A DNA stretch of 64,000 bases from Gloeomargarita sp. SRBZ-1_bins_9 (GCA_039794565.1 JAUQVX010000003.1:62001-126000); one strand, 5' to 3'; shown: positions 8,617 to 19,954, counted from the first letter of the stretch. Numbers and translations are program-made. The notes: a model not told the origin generated them from the sequence alone.

Positions 8617-10190
8617 ACCGGCGATGGTTGGTGGGACTGACGGTGCTGGCCCTGTTGGTCTGGCTCCTGGGGCTGGGTGGGGTCCCGCTGCGGGATGTGG
8701 ACGAGGGACAAGTGGCCCTGGTGGCGCGGGAGATGTTTTGTACGGGCAACTGGCTGTTTCCCACCCGCCTGGGGGAGCCGTATCTGAATAAGCCGCCGCT
8801 GGTGCACTGGCTGACGGCCATGGCCTATCACCTGGGGGGCATCACGGATGGAACGACCCGGTTTCCGGCGGCTGTAGTGAGTGCTCTGGCCGTGCCGGGT
8901 TTGTATGTGTTGGGGGGGCAGCTCTTTGCGGAAGAAATCGCGGCCCGCTGGTCGGCCCTGGTGTTTTTGACGCTGCTGCCGGTGGTGCGCCACGGACGCC
9001 TGGCCATGCTGGATGGCACGGTGGTCACGGGGTTGGTCGGGCTGTTGCTGGCAACGGTACTCACCCGGTGGCAGGTGCGCTGGAGTTGGGGGATGGGGTT
9101 GGCTTTGGGGTTTTTGGCCCTGACCAAGGGACTGATTGTTGTGCCCCTGGGGTTGATTGCCCTGGTGTTTTTGGCCTGGGATGCACCCCCACTGCTCACC
9201 AAACCGGCGTTTTGGTTGGGGTTAGGGGGAGGGCTGCTGCCGGGGTTGAGTTGGTTTGTGGCCCAGCTACTCCATTACGGGCCGGTGTTTATCCAGGGGC
9301 ACTTGGTGCAACAAAGTCTAGCGCGCACCTGGGAGGTGGTCGGCGGTGAACCGGGTCCCCCCTGGTACTATCTGCAATATCTCTTCTTCCATAGTTGGCC
9401 CTGGTTTTTCTTTTGGCCCCTGGGGTTGGTGCTGGCCTGGCAACAACGCCACCGCGCCTGGGCCAGGTTGAGTCTGGTGGGCACAGGGATATTCCTGGGC
9501 ATCATTTCCCTGATGACCACCAAGATCACTTGGTATGTGATGCCGGTGTACCCCTTTTTCGCCCTGACGGTGGGGGCCTATGTCGCGTCCCTTTGGCAGC
9601 GCAAAATTACACCCCGGCGCTGGTGGGCCTATGTCTTCGGGGCTTTGGCGCTGGGGGCCTTGGGCGCCGGGATGTACTACGGGTTGATGGCTGGGCAAGG
9701 GGATTTGCTGGGGGTTTTGATGATTCTGGCGCTGACCCTGGCGGCAACCACCTTTTATCTATGGCGGCAAAAACGGCAGTTTCTGGTGCTGTTAACCGGC
9801 GGGTTTTATGTGGCCATGGTCGCGTTTTTCGCCACCCCCCATTGGAATTGGGAGCTAAACAACTCGGAATTTGCCGTGAAACCGGTGGCCCAGTTGGTGC
9901 GGGAATTTGTGCCCCCCAACTATGCCGTGTACCTGCAACGTCACCACAGCCGGCGCACCCTAGACTTTTACACCGGTCGGCGCATCGAAGCCCACGCTCT
10001 CGATACCTTGGTGAAATTCTGGCAAGAGCGTTCTCCCCGGCCCTTTTTGCTGCTCAAAACCCGGGAATTCCAGCCGGAGCGGTTCCCGGGGCATCGGGTG
10101 TACGGCCAGGCAGAGCACTATACGCTGGTGGGACCGGCACAAGTGATGGCGCAACCGACGCCCCTCGGCTGCCCCCTACCCCAGTTGTAA
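8613..10190 (+). CDS. GT39-family membrane glycosyltransferase (ArnT/PMT-like)
   Basis: A 525-residue polytopic protein with about eleven hydrophobic segments. Shortly after the first one comes the catalytic-loop motif DVDEGQ (Asp30-Glu31), then REMFCTGNWLFPTRLGEPYLNKPPLVHW. That block is diagnostic for the PMT/ArnT superfamily, which moves sugars from polyprenyl-phosphate carriers to lipids or proteins on the outer face of the membrane. The acceptor cannot be read from the sequence. The ATG overlaps the upstream stop as ATGA, so translation is probably coupled to the GAF protein. Confidence 0.85.
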   Translation: MNRRWLVGLTVLALLVWLLGLGGVPLRDVDEGQVALVAREMFCTGNWLFPTRLGEPYLNKPPLVHWLTAMAYHLGGITDGTTRFPAAVVSALAVPGLYVLGGQLFAEEIAARWSALVFLTLLPVVRHGRLAMLDGTVVTGLVGLLLATVLTRWQVRWSWGMGLALGFLALTKGLIVVPLGLIALVFLAWDAPPLLTKPAFWLGLGGGLLPGLSWFVAQLLHYGPVFIQGHLVQQSLARTWEVVGGEPGPPWYYLQYLFFHSWPWFFFWPLGLVLAWQQRHRAWARLSLVGTGIFLGIISLMTTKITWYVMPVYPFFALTVGAYVASLWQRKITPRRWWAYVFGALALGALGAGMYYGLMAGQGDLLGVLMILALTLAATTFYLWRQKRQFLVLLTGGFYVAMVAFFATPHWNWELNNSEFAVKPVAQLVREFVPPNYAVYLQRHHSRRTLDFYTGRRIEAHALDTLVKFWQERSPRPFLLLKTREFQPERFPGHRVYGQAEHYTLVGPAQVMAQPTPLGCPLPQL

Positions 10191-10242
10191 AGCCTGTCCT
10201 GCCCCTGCTGTAGAATGGGTCCGGGGCCAGACCGCTTATCCC

Positions 10243-10860
10243 ATGCCGCGTTTATCCAAGAAATTGCAGGACTGGGTGGAGCAGCCCGATCCCCCGCCGG
10301 TGGTCACAGTGCGCGATGTGTTGAGCTATGGGGGGGACAGTTCCTGGGGCATGGTGTTTGCCCTGCTGTCGTTTCCGTCGGCCTTACCCTTGCCGGCCCC
10401 AGGCTATTCCACGCCCTTTGGGGTGATGATTTTGCTGCTGGCGGTGCAGTGGTTAGCTGGTCGGTCCATTCCCTGGCTACCCCCGTGGTTCTTGCGCCGC
10501 CAAGTGACTTGGGAGACCTGGAGCCGCTGGGTCAAAGCCGGTATTCCCTGGTTGCAGCGGCTGGAGCGTTTGACCTGTCCCCGCTGGGAGGTCGTCACCC
10601 AACAGGGGCACTGGGTGTTGGGGTGGTTGGTGGCCCTGATGGCCGTTTCCATGATCATTCCCTTACCCGGCACCAACACAATTCCGGCGCTGGGCATTTT
10701 TTGCATCGGGCTGGGTCTGATCGAAGGCGACGGGGTGTTTTGTCTGCTGGGTTCGTTGATTTCCCTAGTCGGCGGTAGCCTCACCGCTTCCATCCTGTAC
10801 GCCCTGTGGTTTGGCGGCAGCAATTTGCTGGAGTGGGTAAAAGCCTGGCTGGGGCGTTAG
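10243..10860 (+). CDS. ExoD-family exopolysaccharide synthesis protein
   Basis: A 205-residue membrane protein of the ExoD family, first linked to exopolysaccharide production in rhizobia; its molecular role is unknown. Family features are LSYGGDSSWGMVFALLSFPSALPLPAPG near the N-terminus (a hydrophobic hairpin with conserved prolines) and IIPLPGTNTIPALGIFCIGLGLIEGDG in the middle. A possible -10 element TAGAAT lies about 35 bases before the ATG. The stop overlaps the stop of the opposing DUF4079 gene by 4 bases. Confidence 0.85.
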   Translation: MPRLSKKLQDWVEQPDPPPVVTVRDVLSYGGDSSWGMVFALLSFPSALPLPAPGYSTPFGVMILLLAVQWLAGRSIPWLPPWFLRRQVTWETWSRWVKAGIPWLQRLERLTCPRWEVVTQQGHWVLGWLVALMAVSMIIPLPGTNTIPALGIFCIGLGLIEGDGVFCLLGSLISLVGGSLTASILYALWFGGSNLLEWVKAWLGR

Positions 10861-11579
10861 GGTGGGGGTGGCGCCTGGGGACAGGTCAAGTTCTGGAAAT
10901 CACAGGAATAGATGGCCGGTTCCTGCCAGCTCAAGGGAATTTCCAGTAAATCCCGCGTTCCTGTTAACCCCTGACCGATAAACAGCAACAACGCCAGACT
11001 ATTTAACAGAACATGAATTCTGCGCCAGGTATGGGTGCGGTCCTGGTAAATCTCCGGCCAAATGGCTAGCGAAAAAATCATCAACAAGGCCGCCGTCAGC
11101 CCGTAGTAGTAGTGGGATACCCACCATTCAAAACCCCGACGCCAAACCCCGTCTTGCGCCCCCAAAACCACCAAGCCCATGCCCGTCAAGGTGGCCCATA
11201 CCGCCCGCCAGACCCGTTTTTGGGCATGGTAAAGGGCCACCAAAGCCGCCACCGTCGCCAGGAAAAACAGGCCAATGAGAATAACCTGCGTGGGGTTTTT
11301 GCTCCAGATGTTGTTTTTGGCGATATGGCGGCCAATGGGAATCAGAATCCCCACCAGCGTGACGCCCACGACCGCCCCCGCCAACCAACGCCCCAGTCGC
11401 GCATGTTCTGGCCCCACTACCGGTGGAATTTTACTTTCGCCCCCCTGCCCTATCTGCCATCGCCGTTGCCAGGTTTGCCAGGCCAAATGGGTGACCATGC
11501 CCACCAGGGGAAACACCAGCACCACCGCCAGCGTCGGATGCACCAGGCGCAACCAGTCCCAAAACTTTAAGAACTGCAT
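10857..11579 (-). CDS. DUF4079 family membrane protein
   Basis: A 240-residue protein with about six hydrophobic segments, of the cyanobacterial and plant-type DUF4079 family, which resembles b-type cytochrome membrane proteins. Conserved pieces include HPTLAVVLVFPLVGMVTHLAWQTW near the N-terminus, the GRHIAKNN loop, HYYYGL, and the late IHVLLNSLALLLFIGQGLTGTRDLLEIP. Histidines within the membrane segments could bind haem, but that is an inference. No function is established. The C-terminus ends in four prolines. Confidence 0.75.
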   Translation of the reverse strand: MQFLKFWDWLRLVHPTLAVVLVFPLVGMVTHLAWQTWQRRWQIGQGGESKIPPVVGPEHARLGRWLAGAVVGVTLVGILIPIGRHIAKNNIWSKNPTQVILIGLFFLATVAALVALYHAQKRVWRAVWATLTGMGLVVLGAQDGVWRRGFEWWVSHYYYGLTAALLMIFSLAIWPEIYQDRTHTWRRIHVLLNSLALLLFIGQGLTGTRDLLEIPLSWQEPAIYSCDFQNLTCPQAPPPP

Positions 11580-11641
11580 AGGGAATCGCCGTCGCCAACA
11601 CCACCTAACCCGCGGGGGATAGGCGGCTGGAGTTCACCTGC

Positions 11642-11647
11642 ATTATA
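11642..11647 (-). promoter_or_regulatory. Candidate -10 box for the DUF4079 gene
   Basis: On the minus strand this hexamer is a perfect TATAAT, 62 bases before the ATG of the DUF4079 gene. The corresponding -35 position (TGGCAC at 17-base spacing) is weak. The -10 is framed by a short inverted repeat, CCTGGC...GCAGG. Confidence 0.35.
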
Positions 11648-11712
11648 GCCAGGTATCCGGGGGCGTGCCATGTCCTGACGCAGCCGCAGGGGGTAACTGG
11701 CTGTTTAACGGC

Positions 11713-11739
11713 TTGATCGATTGCCGCTTTCCCGATCAA
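11713..11739 (-). terminator. Hairpin after metH
   Basis: TTGATCG (11713-11719) and CGATCAA (11733-11739) form a perfect 7-base inverted repeat with a 13-base loop. It begins 9 bases after the metH stop. No T-run follows on the minus strand, so it is only a weak terminator candidate. It could instead be an operator-like palindrome. Confidence 0.3.
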
Positions 11740-11747
11740 CCCCAGGG

Positions 11748-14700
11748 CTAAGGTGTGAAATACTTGGCCTCCGGGTGATAGCAAACCAGGGCGGTGGTGG
11801 ACTGTTCCGGGTGCAACTGTTCCGCCTCGTCCATGTGCAGATGAATCCGGTGGGCGCCCAGCAACGCCAGCAAGGTGTATTGATCAGCCAAATTGGGGCA
11901 GGCCGGATAGCCAAAGCTATAGCGTGACCCCTGATACCGCTGGGCCAGAACGTCGTGCAGGTTATCCGGCTCTTGCCCTTGATACCCCAGCTCCCGGCGG
12001 ATCCGGGCGTGGGTCCATTCCGCCAGCGCCTCCGCCATCTGCACCGCGATCCCATGGAAATACAAATAATCGCTGTAGTGGTTTTGGGCGTAGAGTTGTT
12101 GGGCGTATTCAGTGGCGATCTGCCCCATCGTAACCGCCTGCAACCCAACCACATCCAAATAGGGCGACCCCAGCGGCAGGAAAAAGTCAGCAATACACAA
12201 ACGTTTACCCGTGCGCTGGCGGGGAAAACGAAAACAGGCAATCGGCGTTAAATCCGGGCGATAGGGCACTGGCTGGCCGGCAAACCCCTGGGCATAGGCC
12301 GGGTCATAAAGGTACAACGTATTGCCCTGGGATTGGCAGGGGAAATAGCCATAGACCGCCTGGGGTTCCAAACAACACTCCTGCTCGATCCGCGCCCGCC
12401 AGGTGGCCAAAATCGGCTGGACTTTTTCCGCCAGGAAAACTTGGTATTCCTCTTTAGTCTGCTCCTTGGGTTTGCGGAACTGCCATTGTCCGGCAATCAG
12501 GGCCTGCTGGTCCAAATAATCCCATACCTCCGCCAGGGGAATCTCGGCGCTGGTGAGCACACAGGTCCCCCAAAACGGTGGTTGTGGGCGGGGAATATCC
12601 AAGGCCACCTGGGGCGGCACCACCTCCTCCACCCCTGGCAAAGGCACCGTCGGCGTGCTTTCTGGCAGCGTCGTTACGGGTGTTTCACCCATACGTTCCT
12701 CGTCATCCAGAAACCCCCGCCGGTCATCCCACTTGCCCGCCGCCTTGGCCGCCATCAACCGGTCTAGGAAATGCAAATCCGTAAACGCATCCTTACCGTA
12801 AATCACCCGGCCCTGATAGACCTGCTGGCAATCCTGCTCCACAAATTTGCGGGTCAAGGCTGCGCCCCCTAAAATCACCGGCACCGTAATGCCCTTCTGG
12901 TTGAAAACCTCCAGATTCTCCCGCATAAAAGCCGTGGATTTTACCAGCAGGCCGCTCATGGCAATACAATCCGGTCGGTATTGTTCGTAGGCGGCAATGA
13001 TGTTGCTCACCTCCTGCTTGATGCCCAAATTGATCACCCGGTAGCCGTTGTTGCTCAGGATGATGTCCACCAGATTTTTGCCGATGTCGTGAACGTCCCC
13101 CTTGACCGTGGCAATGACCACCACCCCTTTGCAGGTGTCAGCCTGTTGTTTTTCCATGTAGGGTTCCAGAAAGGCCACCGCCGCCTTCATCGTTTCCGCC
13201 GACTGCAACACAAAGGGCAATTGCATCTGGCCGCTGGCGAATAAATCCCCCACTGTCTTCATGCCATCCAGCAGGTGGTCATTGATGATTGCCAAGGGGG
13301 AATAGCGCTCCAGAGCCGCTTTGAGGGTCTCCTCCAAACCCAGCCGTTCCCCATCAATAATATGGCGTCGCAGCCGTTCTTCCAGGGTTAAGGACTCAGG
13401 GGGCGCGGTGCTTTTTTCCACCGTCACTGCGCTGAAATAGCGGGTCAATTCCGCCAGGGGGTCATAGACGCAGAGGTCCCCCTCAAACCGGCGCTCGTCG
13501 TAGATCAGTTGCCGACACAGGGTCTGGACCTCCTCGGGAATCCTGTGCAAGGGGAGAATTTTACTGGCGCTGACGATGGCTGCATCCATCCCTGCCTCCC
13601 GGGCCAGGTGCAAAAACACAGAATTCAGCGCCACCCGCGCCGCCGGTTTTAACCCAAAGGACAAATTCGACACCCCCAAAATAATGTGGCAGTCTGGCAA
13701 ATGGGTGCGGATAAGTTGAATGGCTTTCAAGGTTTCCAGGCCATTGCGCCGGTCCTCTTCAATGCCGGTGGAAATGGGCAACACCAGGGGGTCAAAAAAC
13801 AGCTCCTGGGGGGGAATCCCCAACGCCGTGGCTTGAGCGTAGGCCCGCTGGGCAATGGCCAATTTTTTCTCGGCGGTGCGGGCCATGCCCTCCTCATCAA
13901 TCGTGCCGATGACCACCCCCGCCCCGTAGGTTTTGGCCAGCTCTAAAACCCGCAAAAAACGGGATTCCCCGTCCTCGTAATTGGTGGAATTCAAAATACA
14001 TTTGCCCCCCGCCACCTTCAGCCCTGCCTCCATCTTGGTCCATTCGGTGGAATCCAGCATCAAGGGCAGGGGCACCTGGGTGACCAAACGGGAGACCAAC
14101 TCGCGCATATCCCGTTCCCCATCGCGCCCCACATAATCCACGTTCACATCCAACACATGGGCGCCTTCCCGCACCTGTTCCCGGGCCATCGCCACCAATC
14201 CGTCCCAGTCCTCCGCCAGCAATAATTCCCGGCACTTTTTGGAACCGCTGGCGTTGAGTCGCTCCCCCACGATCAAAAACGAATTTTCTTGGGTATAGGG
14301 TTGGGCGCTGTAGATGGAGGCGGCGGCCGGGCGGTAGCGCACCTGACGGGGTTTGGGTCGCAGATGCTGGGACAATTCCACCAGGCGGCGAATGTGGGCC
14401 GGTCTTGTGCCGCAGCATCCCCCGATAATCTGCACCCCCAAATCCTCCACAAAGTGCTTCAGGGCGCCGGCAAAATCCGGGGGTTCCAAGCGATAGACCG
14501 CCTGGCCGTTGACATTCTCTGGCAGACCGGCATTGGGAATACAGGAAATCACAAACGGCGAATGCTCCGCCAGATAACGGATATGGGACTCCATCAAATC
14601 CGGTCCGGTGGCGCAGTTCAACCCGAGAATGTCAATGGGGTAGGGGGCCAGAATGGCCACAACGGCACTGATGTCCGACCCCACCAGCATCGTCCCCTGC

Positions 14701-15296
14701 TGCTCCATCGTCACCGACACCATCAGGGGCACCCGTTCCCCCCGCGCCCGGAACTCCGCTTCGATGGCGTAGAGTCCCGCTTTGATCTGCAATACATCCT
14801 GGCAGGTTTCCAGCAGCAACAAATCCACCCCACCGTCGAGTAACCCCCGCACCTGCTCCCGGTAACCAGCCGCCAGGGTGTCGAAATCTATATGCCCCAG
14901 CGTCGGCAATTTTGTCCCCGGCCCCAGGGAACCCGCCACAAACCGGGGTTTTTCCGGAGTGCTGAACTCCTGGGCCAATTGCTTGGCCAACTGGGCCGCC
15001 TGGCGATTGATGGTGTAGGTCTGATCCGCCAGGCCGTACTCGCTCAACACCACTGGATTGGCCCCAAAGGTATTGGTTTCGATCACATCGGCGCCGGCCT
15101 GTAAAAAATCCCGGTGCACCTGGGCTACGGCCTCCGGTTTGCTGATGACCAGGTATTCGTTGCAGCCTTCGTACAGCGCCCCCCCGAAGTCCGCTGCCGT
15201 CAGGTTCTGGGCCTGCAAATTGGTACCCATGGCCCCGTCAAACACCAGCACCGGCCGCTGGGGGTCCCGCAACCGCTCCCAAAATGCCGCCGCCAT
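11748..15296 (-). CDS. metH: Cobalamin-dependent methionine synthase MetH
   Basis: A full-length 1182-residue enzyme that methylates homocysteine from methyltetrahydrofolate through a cobalamin carrier. In order: homocysteine domain ([13 protein letters not shown]; zinc cysteines in LNCATGP and [10 protein letters not shown]); pterin domain ([33 protein letters not shown]); cobalamin domain with the cobalt-ligand histidine in [11 protein letters not shown]; and AdoMet-reactivation domain ([13 protein letters not shown] near the end). I chose the ATG at 15296, which starts at the conserved region. A TTG ten codons upstream would add [10 protein letters not shown]. It lies 44 bases after tyrS on the same strand. 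No cobalamin riboswitch is visible before it. Confidence 0.96.
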   Translation of the reverse strand: MAAAFWERLRDPQRPVLVFDGAMGTNLQAQNLTAADFGGALYEGCNEYLVISKPEAVAQVHRDFLQAGADVIETNTFGANPVVLSEYGLADQTYTINRQAAQLAKQLAQEFSTPEKPRFVAGSLGPGTKLPTLGHIDFDTLAAGYREQVRGLLDGGVDLLLLETCQDVLQIKAGLYAIEAEFRARGERVPLMVSVTMEQQGTMLVGSDISAVVAILAPYPIDILGLNCATGPDLMESHIRYLAEHSPFVISCIPNAGLPENVNGQAVYRLEPPDFAGALKHFVEDLGVQIIGGCCGTRPAHIRRLVELSQHLRPKPRQVRYRPAAASIYSAQPYTQENSFLIVGERLNASGSKKCRELLLAEDWDGLVAMAREQVREGAHVLDVNVDYVGRDGERDMRELVSRLVTQVPLPLMLDSTEWTKMEAGLKVAGGKCILNSTNYEDGESRFLRVLELAKTYGAGVVIGTIDEEGMARTAEKKLAIAQRAYAQATALGIPPQELFFDPLVLPISTGIEEDRRNGLETLKAIQLIRTHLPDCHIILGVSNLSFGLKPAARVALNSVFLHLAREAGMDAAIVSASKILPLHRIPEEVQTLCRQLIYDERRFEGDLCVYDPLAELTRYFSAVTVEKSTAPPESLTLEERLRRHIIDGERLGLEETLKAALERYSPLAIINDHLLDGMKTVGDLFASGQMQLPFVLQSAETMKAAVAFLEPYMEKQQADTCKGVVVIATVKGDVHDIGKNLVDIILSNNGYRVINLGIKQEVSNIIAAYEQYRPDCIAMSGLLVKSTAFMRENLEVFNQKGITVPVILGGAALTRKFVEQDCQQVYQGRVIYGKDAFTDLHFLDRLMAAKAAGKWDDRRGFLDDEERMGETPVTTLPESTPTVPLPGVEEVVPPQVALDIPRPQPPFWGTCVLTSAEIPLAEVWDYLDQQALIAGQWQFRKPKEQTKEEYQVFLAEKVQPILATWRARIEQECCLEPQAVYGYFPCQSQGNTLYLYDPAYAQGFAGQPVPYRPDLTPIACFRFPRQRTGKRLCIADFFLPLGSPYLDVVGLQAVTMGQIATEYAQQLYAQNHYSDYLYFHGIAVQMAEALAEWTHARIRRELGYQGQEPDNLHDVLAQRYQGSRYSFGYPACPNLADQYTLLALLGAHRIHLHMDEAEQLHPEQSTTALVCYHPEAKYFTP

Positions 15297-15340
15297 TTCC
15301 TCGTTTTCCGAGCAAAGCAAAAGCAAATTCTATTGTAGGG

Positions 15341-16525
15341 TCAGGGCACCAGACGCACAAATTTGCTCTTGCCCAATTTCAGCACCCGTCCCACCAACTG
15401 CGCCGGGTCATCGCACTGCCAGTCCACGTCCGTGATGCGCTCCTCATCTAGGCGCACCGCCCCGCTTTGCATCTGTCGGCGGGCTTCGCTGCTGCTGCGA
15501 CACAGGCCACTGGCTGCCACCAAGTAAAACAACTTCACCGGAAACTTCACCCCCTGCAGGGAAAATTCGGGGATGTTGCCCGCTTCCGCCAGGGCTGCCT
15601 GTTGGGCCACTTCTTCCCCGTAGTAAAACGCCGTCACCCTATAGGCCAGCAATTTCTGCTGCTCGCGAGGGTTGGTCGGCAACTGGTCCAAGGGCAAATC
15701 CGTCAGCAGCTCAAAATACTGGGGCAACAGGTGGTCGGGAATTTTTTGCAGCTTCTGGTACATGACGCTGGGGTGGTCCTGCAAAGCAATGTAATTGTCC
15801 AGGGATTTGGACATTTTCTGCACCCCGTCGGTCCCGAGGAGGATGGGCACCAGCAGGCCGAATTGAGGGGGTTGACCGAAATGGCGCTGTAAATCCCGTC
15901 CCACAGCGATGTTGAATTTTTGGTCCGTGCCCCCAATTTCGATATCCGCCCGCACCGCCACCGAGTCATAGCCCTGTAGCAGGGGATAGAGAAACTCGTG
16001 CAGGAAAATGGGGTGGTTTTGACTGTAGCGCTCGGCAAAGCCTTCCTTGGCCAGCATTTGCCCCACCGTCATGGTGCTGAGTAACCCGATGATTTCCTTC
16101 AGGTCCAACCGAGATAGCCAGGTGGAGTTGTAGTGAATTTCCAACCGCCCCGGTGTCTGGAAATCCAACAGCGGGCGAATCTGGTGGAGATAGGTCTGGG
16201 CGTTGGCCTGCACCTGTTCCGGGGTCAAGGGGGGACGGGCCTCACTCCGACCGGTCGGGTCGCCAATTTGGGCCGTAAAGTCGCCGATGATCAACACCGC
16301 CACATGCCCCGCCTCCTGAAACGCCCGCAGTTTGCGCAAAGGGATGCTATGCCCCAGGTGCAATAGGCTGCCGGTGGGATCCACCCCTAACTTCACCCGC
16401 AACGGTCGGTCGGTAGTCTGCAGCAGGCGGGTCAAACACTGACGGGGGTCGTCGCTGTCCGGCTGGTGGGGAAACACTTCCACTACCCCCCGCGTCAGCA
16501 GGGCGGTCGTGTCTGCTATGCTCAC
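15341..16525 (-). CDS. tyrS: Tyrosyl-tRNA synthetase
   Basis: A 394-residue class I synthetase that charges tRNA-Tyr. The HIGH-type motif is HLGH (residues 56-59) after [11 protein letters not shown], and the KMSKS loop appears exactly as KMSKS after LLGTDGVQ. Tyrosine-pocket residues fall in [22 protein letters not shown]. The C-terminus has an S4-type RNA-binding fold ([20 protein letters not shown]). This is the TyrZ-like subclass that lacks the long bacterial linker. It starts at a GTG, and its start region diverges from the penicillin-binding protein gene across 59 bases. Confidence 0.95.
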   Translation of the reverse strand: MSIADTTALLTRGVVEVFPHQPDSDDPRQCLTRLLQTTDRPLRVKLGVDPTGSLLHLGHSIPLRKLRAFQEAGHVAVLIIGDFTAQIGDPTGRSEARPPLTPEQVQANAQTYLHQIRPLLDFQTPGRLEIHYNSTWLSRLDLKEIIGLLSTMTVGQMLAKEGFAERYSQNHPIFLHEFLYPLLQGYDSVAVRADIEIGGTDQKFNIAVGRDLQRHFGQPPQFGLLVPILLGTDGVQKMSKSLDNYIALQDHPSVMYQKLQKIPDHLLPQYFELLTDLPLDQLPTNPREQQKLLAYRVTAFYYGEEVAQQAALAEAGNIPEFSLQGVKFPVKLFYLVAASGLCRSSSEARRQMQSGAVRLDEERITDVDWQCDDPAQLVGRVLKLGKSKFVRLVP

Positions 16526-16584
16526 AAATAGTCCGTCCTCTGGTCAACCGTGAAAATCATCTTACCCGATGGAATTGACCGCCG

Positions 16585-18558
16585 GTGTCTAGCAAAACCT
16601 TAAGTCCCAGTCGTCGGCGCGCACCCCTGGCGGTGCTTTTCCAGGTGGGGCGTGGGGTGGTGCAGGGGGTAGGGATCACCCTGATGGGTATAGCTCTGGT
16701 GGGGACAGCCGGTGCCGCTGGTTTGTTGGTGGGGTTGGCCTACAGTTTTCGCAACCTACCGGATGTACGCCTGTTGAAAACCTATGTCCCCCCCCAGACC
16801 AGCTACATTTACGACGTCCAGGGGAGGGAACTGGCGGCGGTACACGGGGAAGCCAACCGGGAAGTGGTACCCCTGAGTCACATTGCCCATCCCTTGAAAC
16901 TGGCGGTACTGGCCATCGAGGACAGTTACTTCTACAGCCATCCGGGGGTGAATCTCAGCAGCATTGTCCGGGCGGTGGTGGCGAACTGGCGTTCGGGGCA
17001 GATTGTTGAAGGGGGGTCAACCCTGACCATGCAGTTGGCCAAAAACCTATTACTGTCCCCTGAGCAGGTGCTCAGCCGCAAGGTAGCCGAAGCCGTCCTG
17101 GCCATCCGCATGGAGCAGGTGTTCACCAAGGACGAGTTGCTGGAGTTGTACCTGAACCAGGTGTACTGGGGACACAACAATTACGGCGCTGAAACCGCTG
17201 CCCAAAGTTACTTTGGTAAATCCGCGCGGGAGTTAACCCTAGCGGAGGGGGCGCTCATGGCCGGACTCATCCAAGCGCCGGAGTTTTACAGTCCCTTTGC
17301 CCCTGCCAATCAGCCCCTGTGCCGCGACCGACCCCTGGGGAACGCCTGCCCGGCCAAGCAACGGCAATTACTGGTGCTGGAGCGACTGGAGGAACTGGGG
17401 TGGGTGACGCCGGAGGAGGCCCGTGCTGCTCGCCTGGAACCCATTTATCTCAATCAGGTCACCTCCTTTCGCCCGAGCAAATTGCCCTACGTCACCGACA
17501 TGGCCTTGCAAACCCTCTACGACCGATTTGGCCAAGAACTGGTGCAACGGGGGGGCTTGCGGGTGCAGACCAGCGTGGACCAGGAACTGCAGTTGACCGC
17601 CGAGCGCATCGTGCGGGAAAACCACGCCCGGTTGCGGGCCCAGGGTTGGGGGTCGTCCCAGTTACAAATGGCCCTGGTGGCTGTGGACCCCCGCACCCAC
17701 TACATCAAAGCCATCGTGGGCGGAGTGGACTACCACAAAAGTCAGTTCAACCGGGCCTACCAAGCGCTACGGCAACCGGGGTCAGCCTTCAAACCCTTCG
17801 TGTACTATGCGGCCTTTGCCTCGGGGCGCTATACCCCTGAATCCTTCATCAGTGACAGTCCCGTGAGCTACCGGGATGGGGCCGGCTGGTACTCCCCCCG
17901 CAATTACGACGGCTCCTTTTGGGGGACTATAACGCTGCGCCAAGCCATGGCGGCCTCCCGTAATGTACCGGCGGTGCGCTTGGGCAAGGAAGTGGGTATG
18001 GAGCGGGTGGTGCAGGTCTGTCGGGCCTTGGGTATCACCAGCCCCATGTTGCCGGTGACGTCCTTGCCCCTGGGGGCGGTGGACTTGACGCCCTTGGAAA
18101 TGGCCAATGCCTACGCCACCTTTGCCAGCAATGGGTGGTACGCGCCGGCTTCCATCATCGTCCAGGTCCAGGACCAAAGCGGCCAGATTGACTGGAAAAA
18201 TATTCCCCAACCCAAGTTGGTGTTGGACCCCTGGGCAGCAGCGGCGGTCAACAGCATCTTGCAGACGGTGATCGAAAGCGGGACGGGTACAGCCGCCCGG
18301 ATTGGCCGACCAGCAGCGGGGAAAACGGGCACCACCAGTTCGGAGCGGGACATTTGGTTTGTGGGCTATGTACCCCAGTTGGCGGCGGCGGTGTGGATCG
18401 GCAACGACGACTACCGGCCTTTGGGGGGCGGGGCCACCGGAGGCACCCTGGTCGCACCCATCTGGCGGCAATTTATGCTGGCGGCCCTCAAGGGGGTACC
18501 GGTGGAAAGATTTGCCCCTCCAGGGAACTTTGTCCGCCCTCGCCCCAACCGGTCGTAA
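16585..18558 (+). CDS. mrcA: Class A penicillin-binding protein (transglycosylase/transpeptidase)
   Basis: A 657-residue bifunctional peptidoglycan synthase. One N-terminal membrane anchor (about residues 15-55) precedes the GT51 domain: EDSYFYSHPGVN with the catalytic glutamate, GGSTLTMQLAKN, and KVAEAVLAIRMEQ with ELLELYLNQVYWG. The transpeptidase follows, with the active serine in RQPGSAFKPF, then an SxN-type segment, and KTGTTSSERDIWFVGY near the C-terminus. All catalytic motifs are present. The start is a GTG. Which paralogue (PBP1a-c type) cannot be decided here. Confidence 0.92.
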   Translation: MSSKTLSPSRRRAPLAVLFQVGRGVVQGVGITLMGIALVGTAGAAGLLVGLAYSFRNLPDVRLLKTYVPPQTSYIYDVQGRELAAVHGEANREVVPLSHIAHPLKLAVLAIEDSYFYSHPGVNLSSIVRAVVANWRSGQIVEGGSTLTMQLAKNLLLSPEQVLSRKVAEAVLAIRMEQVFTKDELLELYLNQVYWGHNNYGAETAAQSYFGKSARELTLAEGALMAGLIQAPEFYSPFAPANQPLCRDRPLGNACPAKQRQLLVLERLEELGWVTPEEARAARLEPIYLNQVTSFRPSKLPYVTDMALQTLYDRFGQELVQRGGLRVQTSVDQELQLTAERIVRENHARLRAQGWGSSQLQMALVAVDPRTHYIKAIVGGVDYHKSQFNRAYQALRQPGSAFKPFVYYAAFASGRYTPESFISDSPVSYRDGAGWYSPRNYDGSFWGTITLRQAMAASRNVPAVRLGKEVGMERVVQVCRALGITSPMLPVTSLPLGAVDLTPLEMANAYATFASNGWYAPASIIVQVQDQSGQIDWKNIPQPKLVLDPWAAAAVNSILQTVIESGTGTAARIGRPAAGKTGTTSSERDIWFVGYVPQLAAAVWIGNDDYRPLGGGATGGTLVAPIWRQFMLAALKGVPVERFAPPGNFVRPRPNRS

Positions 18559-18617
18559 CATCCCTACCTGTCAGCCCTGGATGAACCTGTTAAGCTGAAA
18601 GAAGGTTCGTGAGTGCT

Positions 18618-19739
18618 ATGGCAGATTACTACGAAATTCTTGGGGTCTCGCGCGACGCCGATCTCGAGGAGATCAAACGTTCGTACCGGCGGTTGGCGCG
18701 TAAGTACCACCCGGACGTGAATAAGGAACCGGGGGCGGAGGAGCGGTTTAAGGAGATCAACCGGGCCTATGAGGTGCTGTCGGACCCAGAAGCCCGCGCC
18801 CGCTACGACCGGTATGGGGAGGCGGCCTTTACGGGGGTACCCGGCGGCAGTTACCCGGACTTTGGCGATATTGGCGGGTTCGCCGACATTTTCGAGCAGT
18901 TTTTTGGCGGATTTGGGGGGGCGACGGCGGGCACCCGACGGCGGAGTGGAGCGGTGCGGGGGGATGACCTGCGCCTGGATTTGGAACTGGAGTTTCGGGA
19001 AGCGATCACCGGCGCGGAAAAACAAATCCGCATCACCCACCTGGAAACCTGTAGCGTCTGTCATGGGTCAGGGGCCAAACCGGGCACCCAACCTAAAACC
19101 TGTCCCACCTGTGGCGGTACGGGACAAATCCGCCGGGCGGCCCGAACCCCCTTTGGCAGCTTTACCCAAATCACCACCTGTCCCACCTGCGGCGGTGTCG
19201 GTCAGGTGATCGATGAACTCTGTACGGCCTGCGGCGGCAAGGGGGTGCACCAGGTCACCAAAAAGCTCAAGATCACCATTCCACCGGGGGTGGATACGGG
19301 CACGCGCCTGCGAGTTTCCGGGGAAGGGGACGCTGGCCCCAACGGAGGACCCCCGGGCGACCTGTATGTGTATCTCACGGTCAAACCGGACCCGCAGTTC
19401 CGGCGCGACGGCATCAACGTCTACTCGGAGGTAAAGATCAGTTATTTGCAGGCGATTTTGGGGTGCCAGATTGAGGTGCCGACGGTGGATGGGGGCCGTC
19501 ATCCCCTGAAAATTCCCCCGGGGACCCAGCCGGGGACGGAATTTCGCCTGGAGAACTTGGGGGTGCCGCGCTTAGGTAATGCCGTCAGCCGGGGGGACCA
19601 CTTTGTCACGGTCAAGGTGGAGATTCCTACCCACATCAGCCACGAGGAGCGGGAGTTGCTGGAGAAACTGGCGCGGATTCGCCATGAAAAAACCAGCAGG
19701 CATGGTTTGGGGGACCTGTTTGGCGGGATTTTCGGATGA
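18618..19739 (+). CDS. dnaJ: Chaperone DnaJ (full-length Hsp40)
   Basis: A 373-residue type I Hsp40 that stimulates DnaK and holds unfolded chains. J-domain with HPD in RKYHPDVNK; a G/F-rich linker ([14 protein letters not shown]); four CxxCxGxG zinc repeats ([32 protein letters not shown]); then the C-terminal substrate domains with GEGDAG. I start it at the ATG ([10 protein letters not shown]); a GTG three codons earlier is possible. Its stop overlaps the next start by 4 bases (ATGA), opening a four-gene coupled run. Confidence 0.96.
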   Translation: MADYYEILGVSRDADLEEIKRSYRRLARKYHPDVNKEPGAEERFKEINRAYEVLSDPEARARYDRYGEAAFTGVPGGSYPDFGDIGGFADIFEQFFGGFGGATAGTRRRSGAVRGDDLRLDLELEFREAITGAEKQIRITHLETCSVCHGSGAKPGTQPKTCPTCGGTGQIRRAARTPFGSFTQITTCPTCGGVGQVIDELCTACGGKGVHQVTKKLKITIPPGVDTGTRLRVSGEGDAGPNGGPPGDLYVYLTVKPDPQFRRDGINVYSEVKISYLQAILGCQIEVPTVDGGRHPLKIPPGTQPGTEFRLENLGVPRLGNAVSRGDHFVTVKVEIPTHISHEERELLEKLARIRHEKTSRHGLGDLFGGIFG

Positions 19740-19954
19740 GTGCTCCTTTGGATTTACGGGGGACGCCCTGCCCTTTGAACTTTGTGCGCACGCGCCTGAA
19801 GCTGGAGCAATTGCCGCCGGGAACGCTGCTGGAGGTGTGGCTGGATGCCGGTGAGCCGATTCAGCAGGTGCCCGATAGCCTACGGCAAAGCGGCTACGAG
19901 GTGATCGACATTCATCCGCAAGACGATTACTTTGTCCTGACGGTGAAGGCCTGA
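19736..19954 (+). CDS. TusA/SirA-family sulfurtransferase-like protein
   Basis: A 72-residue protein with the TusA fold, a small beta-alpha-beta sulfur carrier. The start reads [21 protein letters not shown]. The family signature CPxP is altered here to CPLN: the acceptor cysteine remains but the second proline is asparagine. It lies between dnaJ and rsgA with overlaps at both ends (4 bases and 1 base). The role could be sulfur transfer for tRNA or cofactors, but the altered motif makes this uncertain. Confidence 0.85.
   Translation: MSAPLDLRGTPCPLNFVRTRLKLEQLPPGTLLEVWLDAGEPIQQVPDSLRQSGYEVIDIHPQDDYFVLTVKA

Noticed and set aside
14289-14843. 184-codon frame opposite metH
   Set aside because: It lies wholly antisense to conserved MetH domains and shows no motif of its own.
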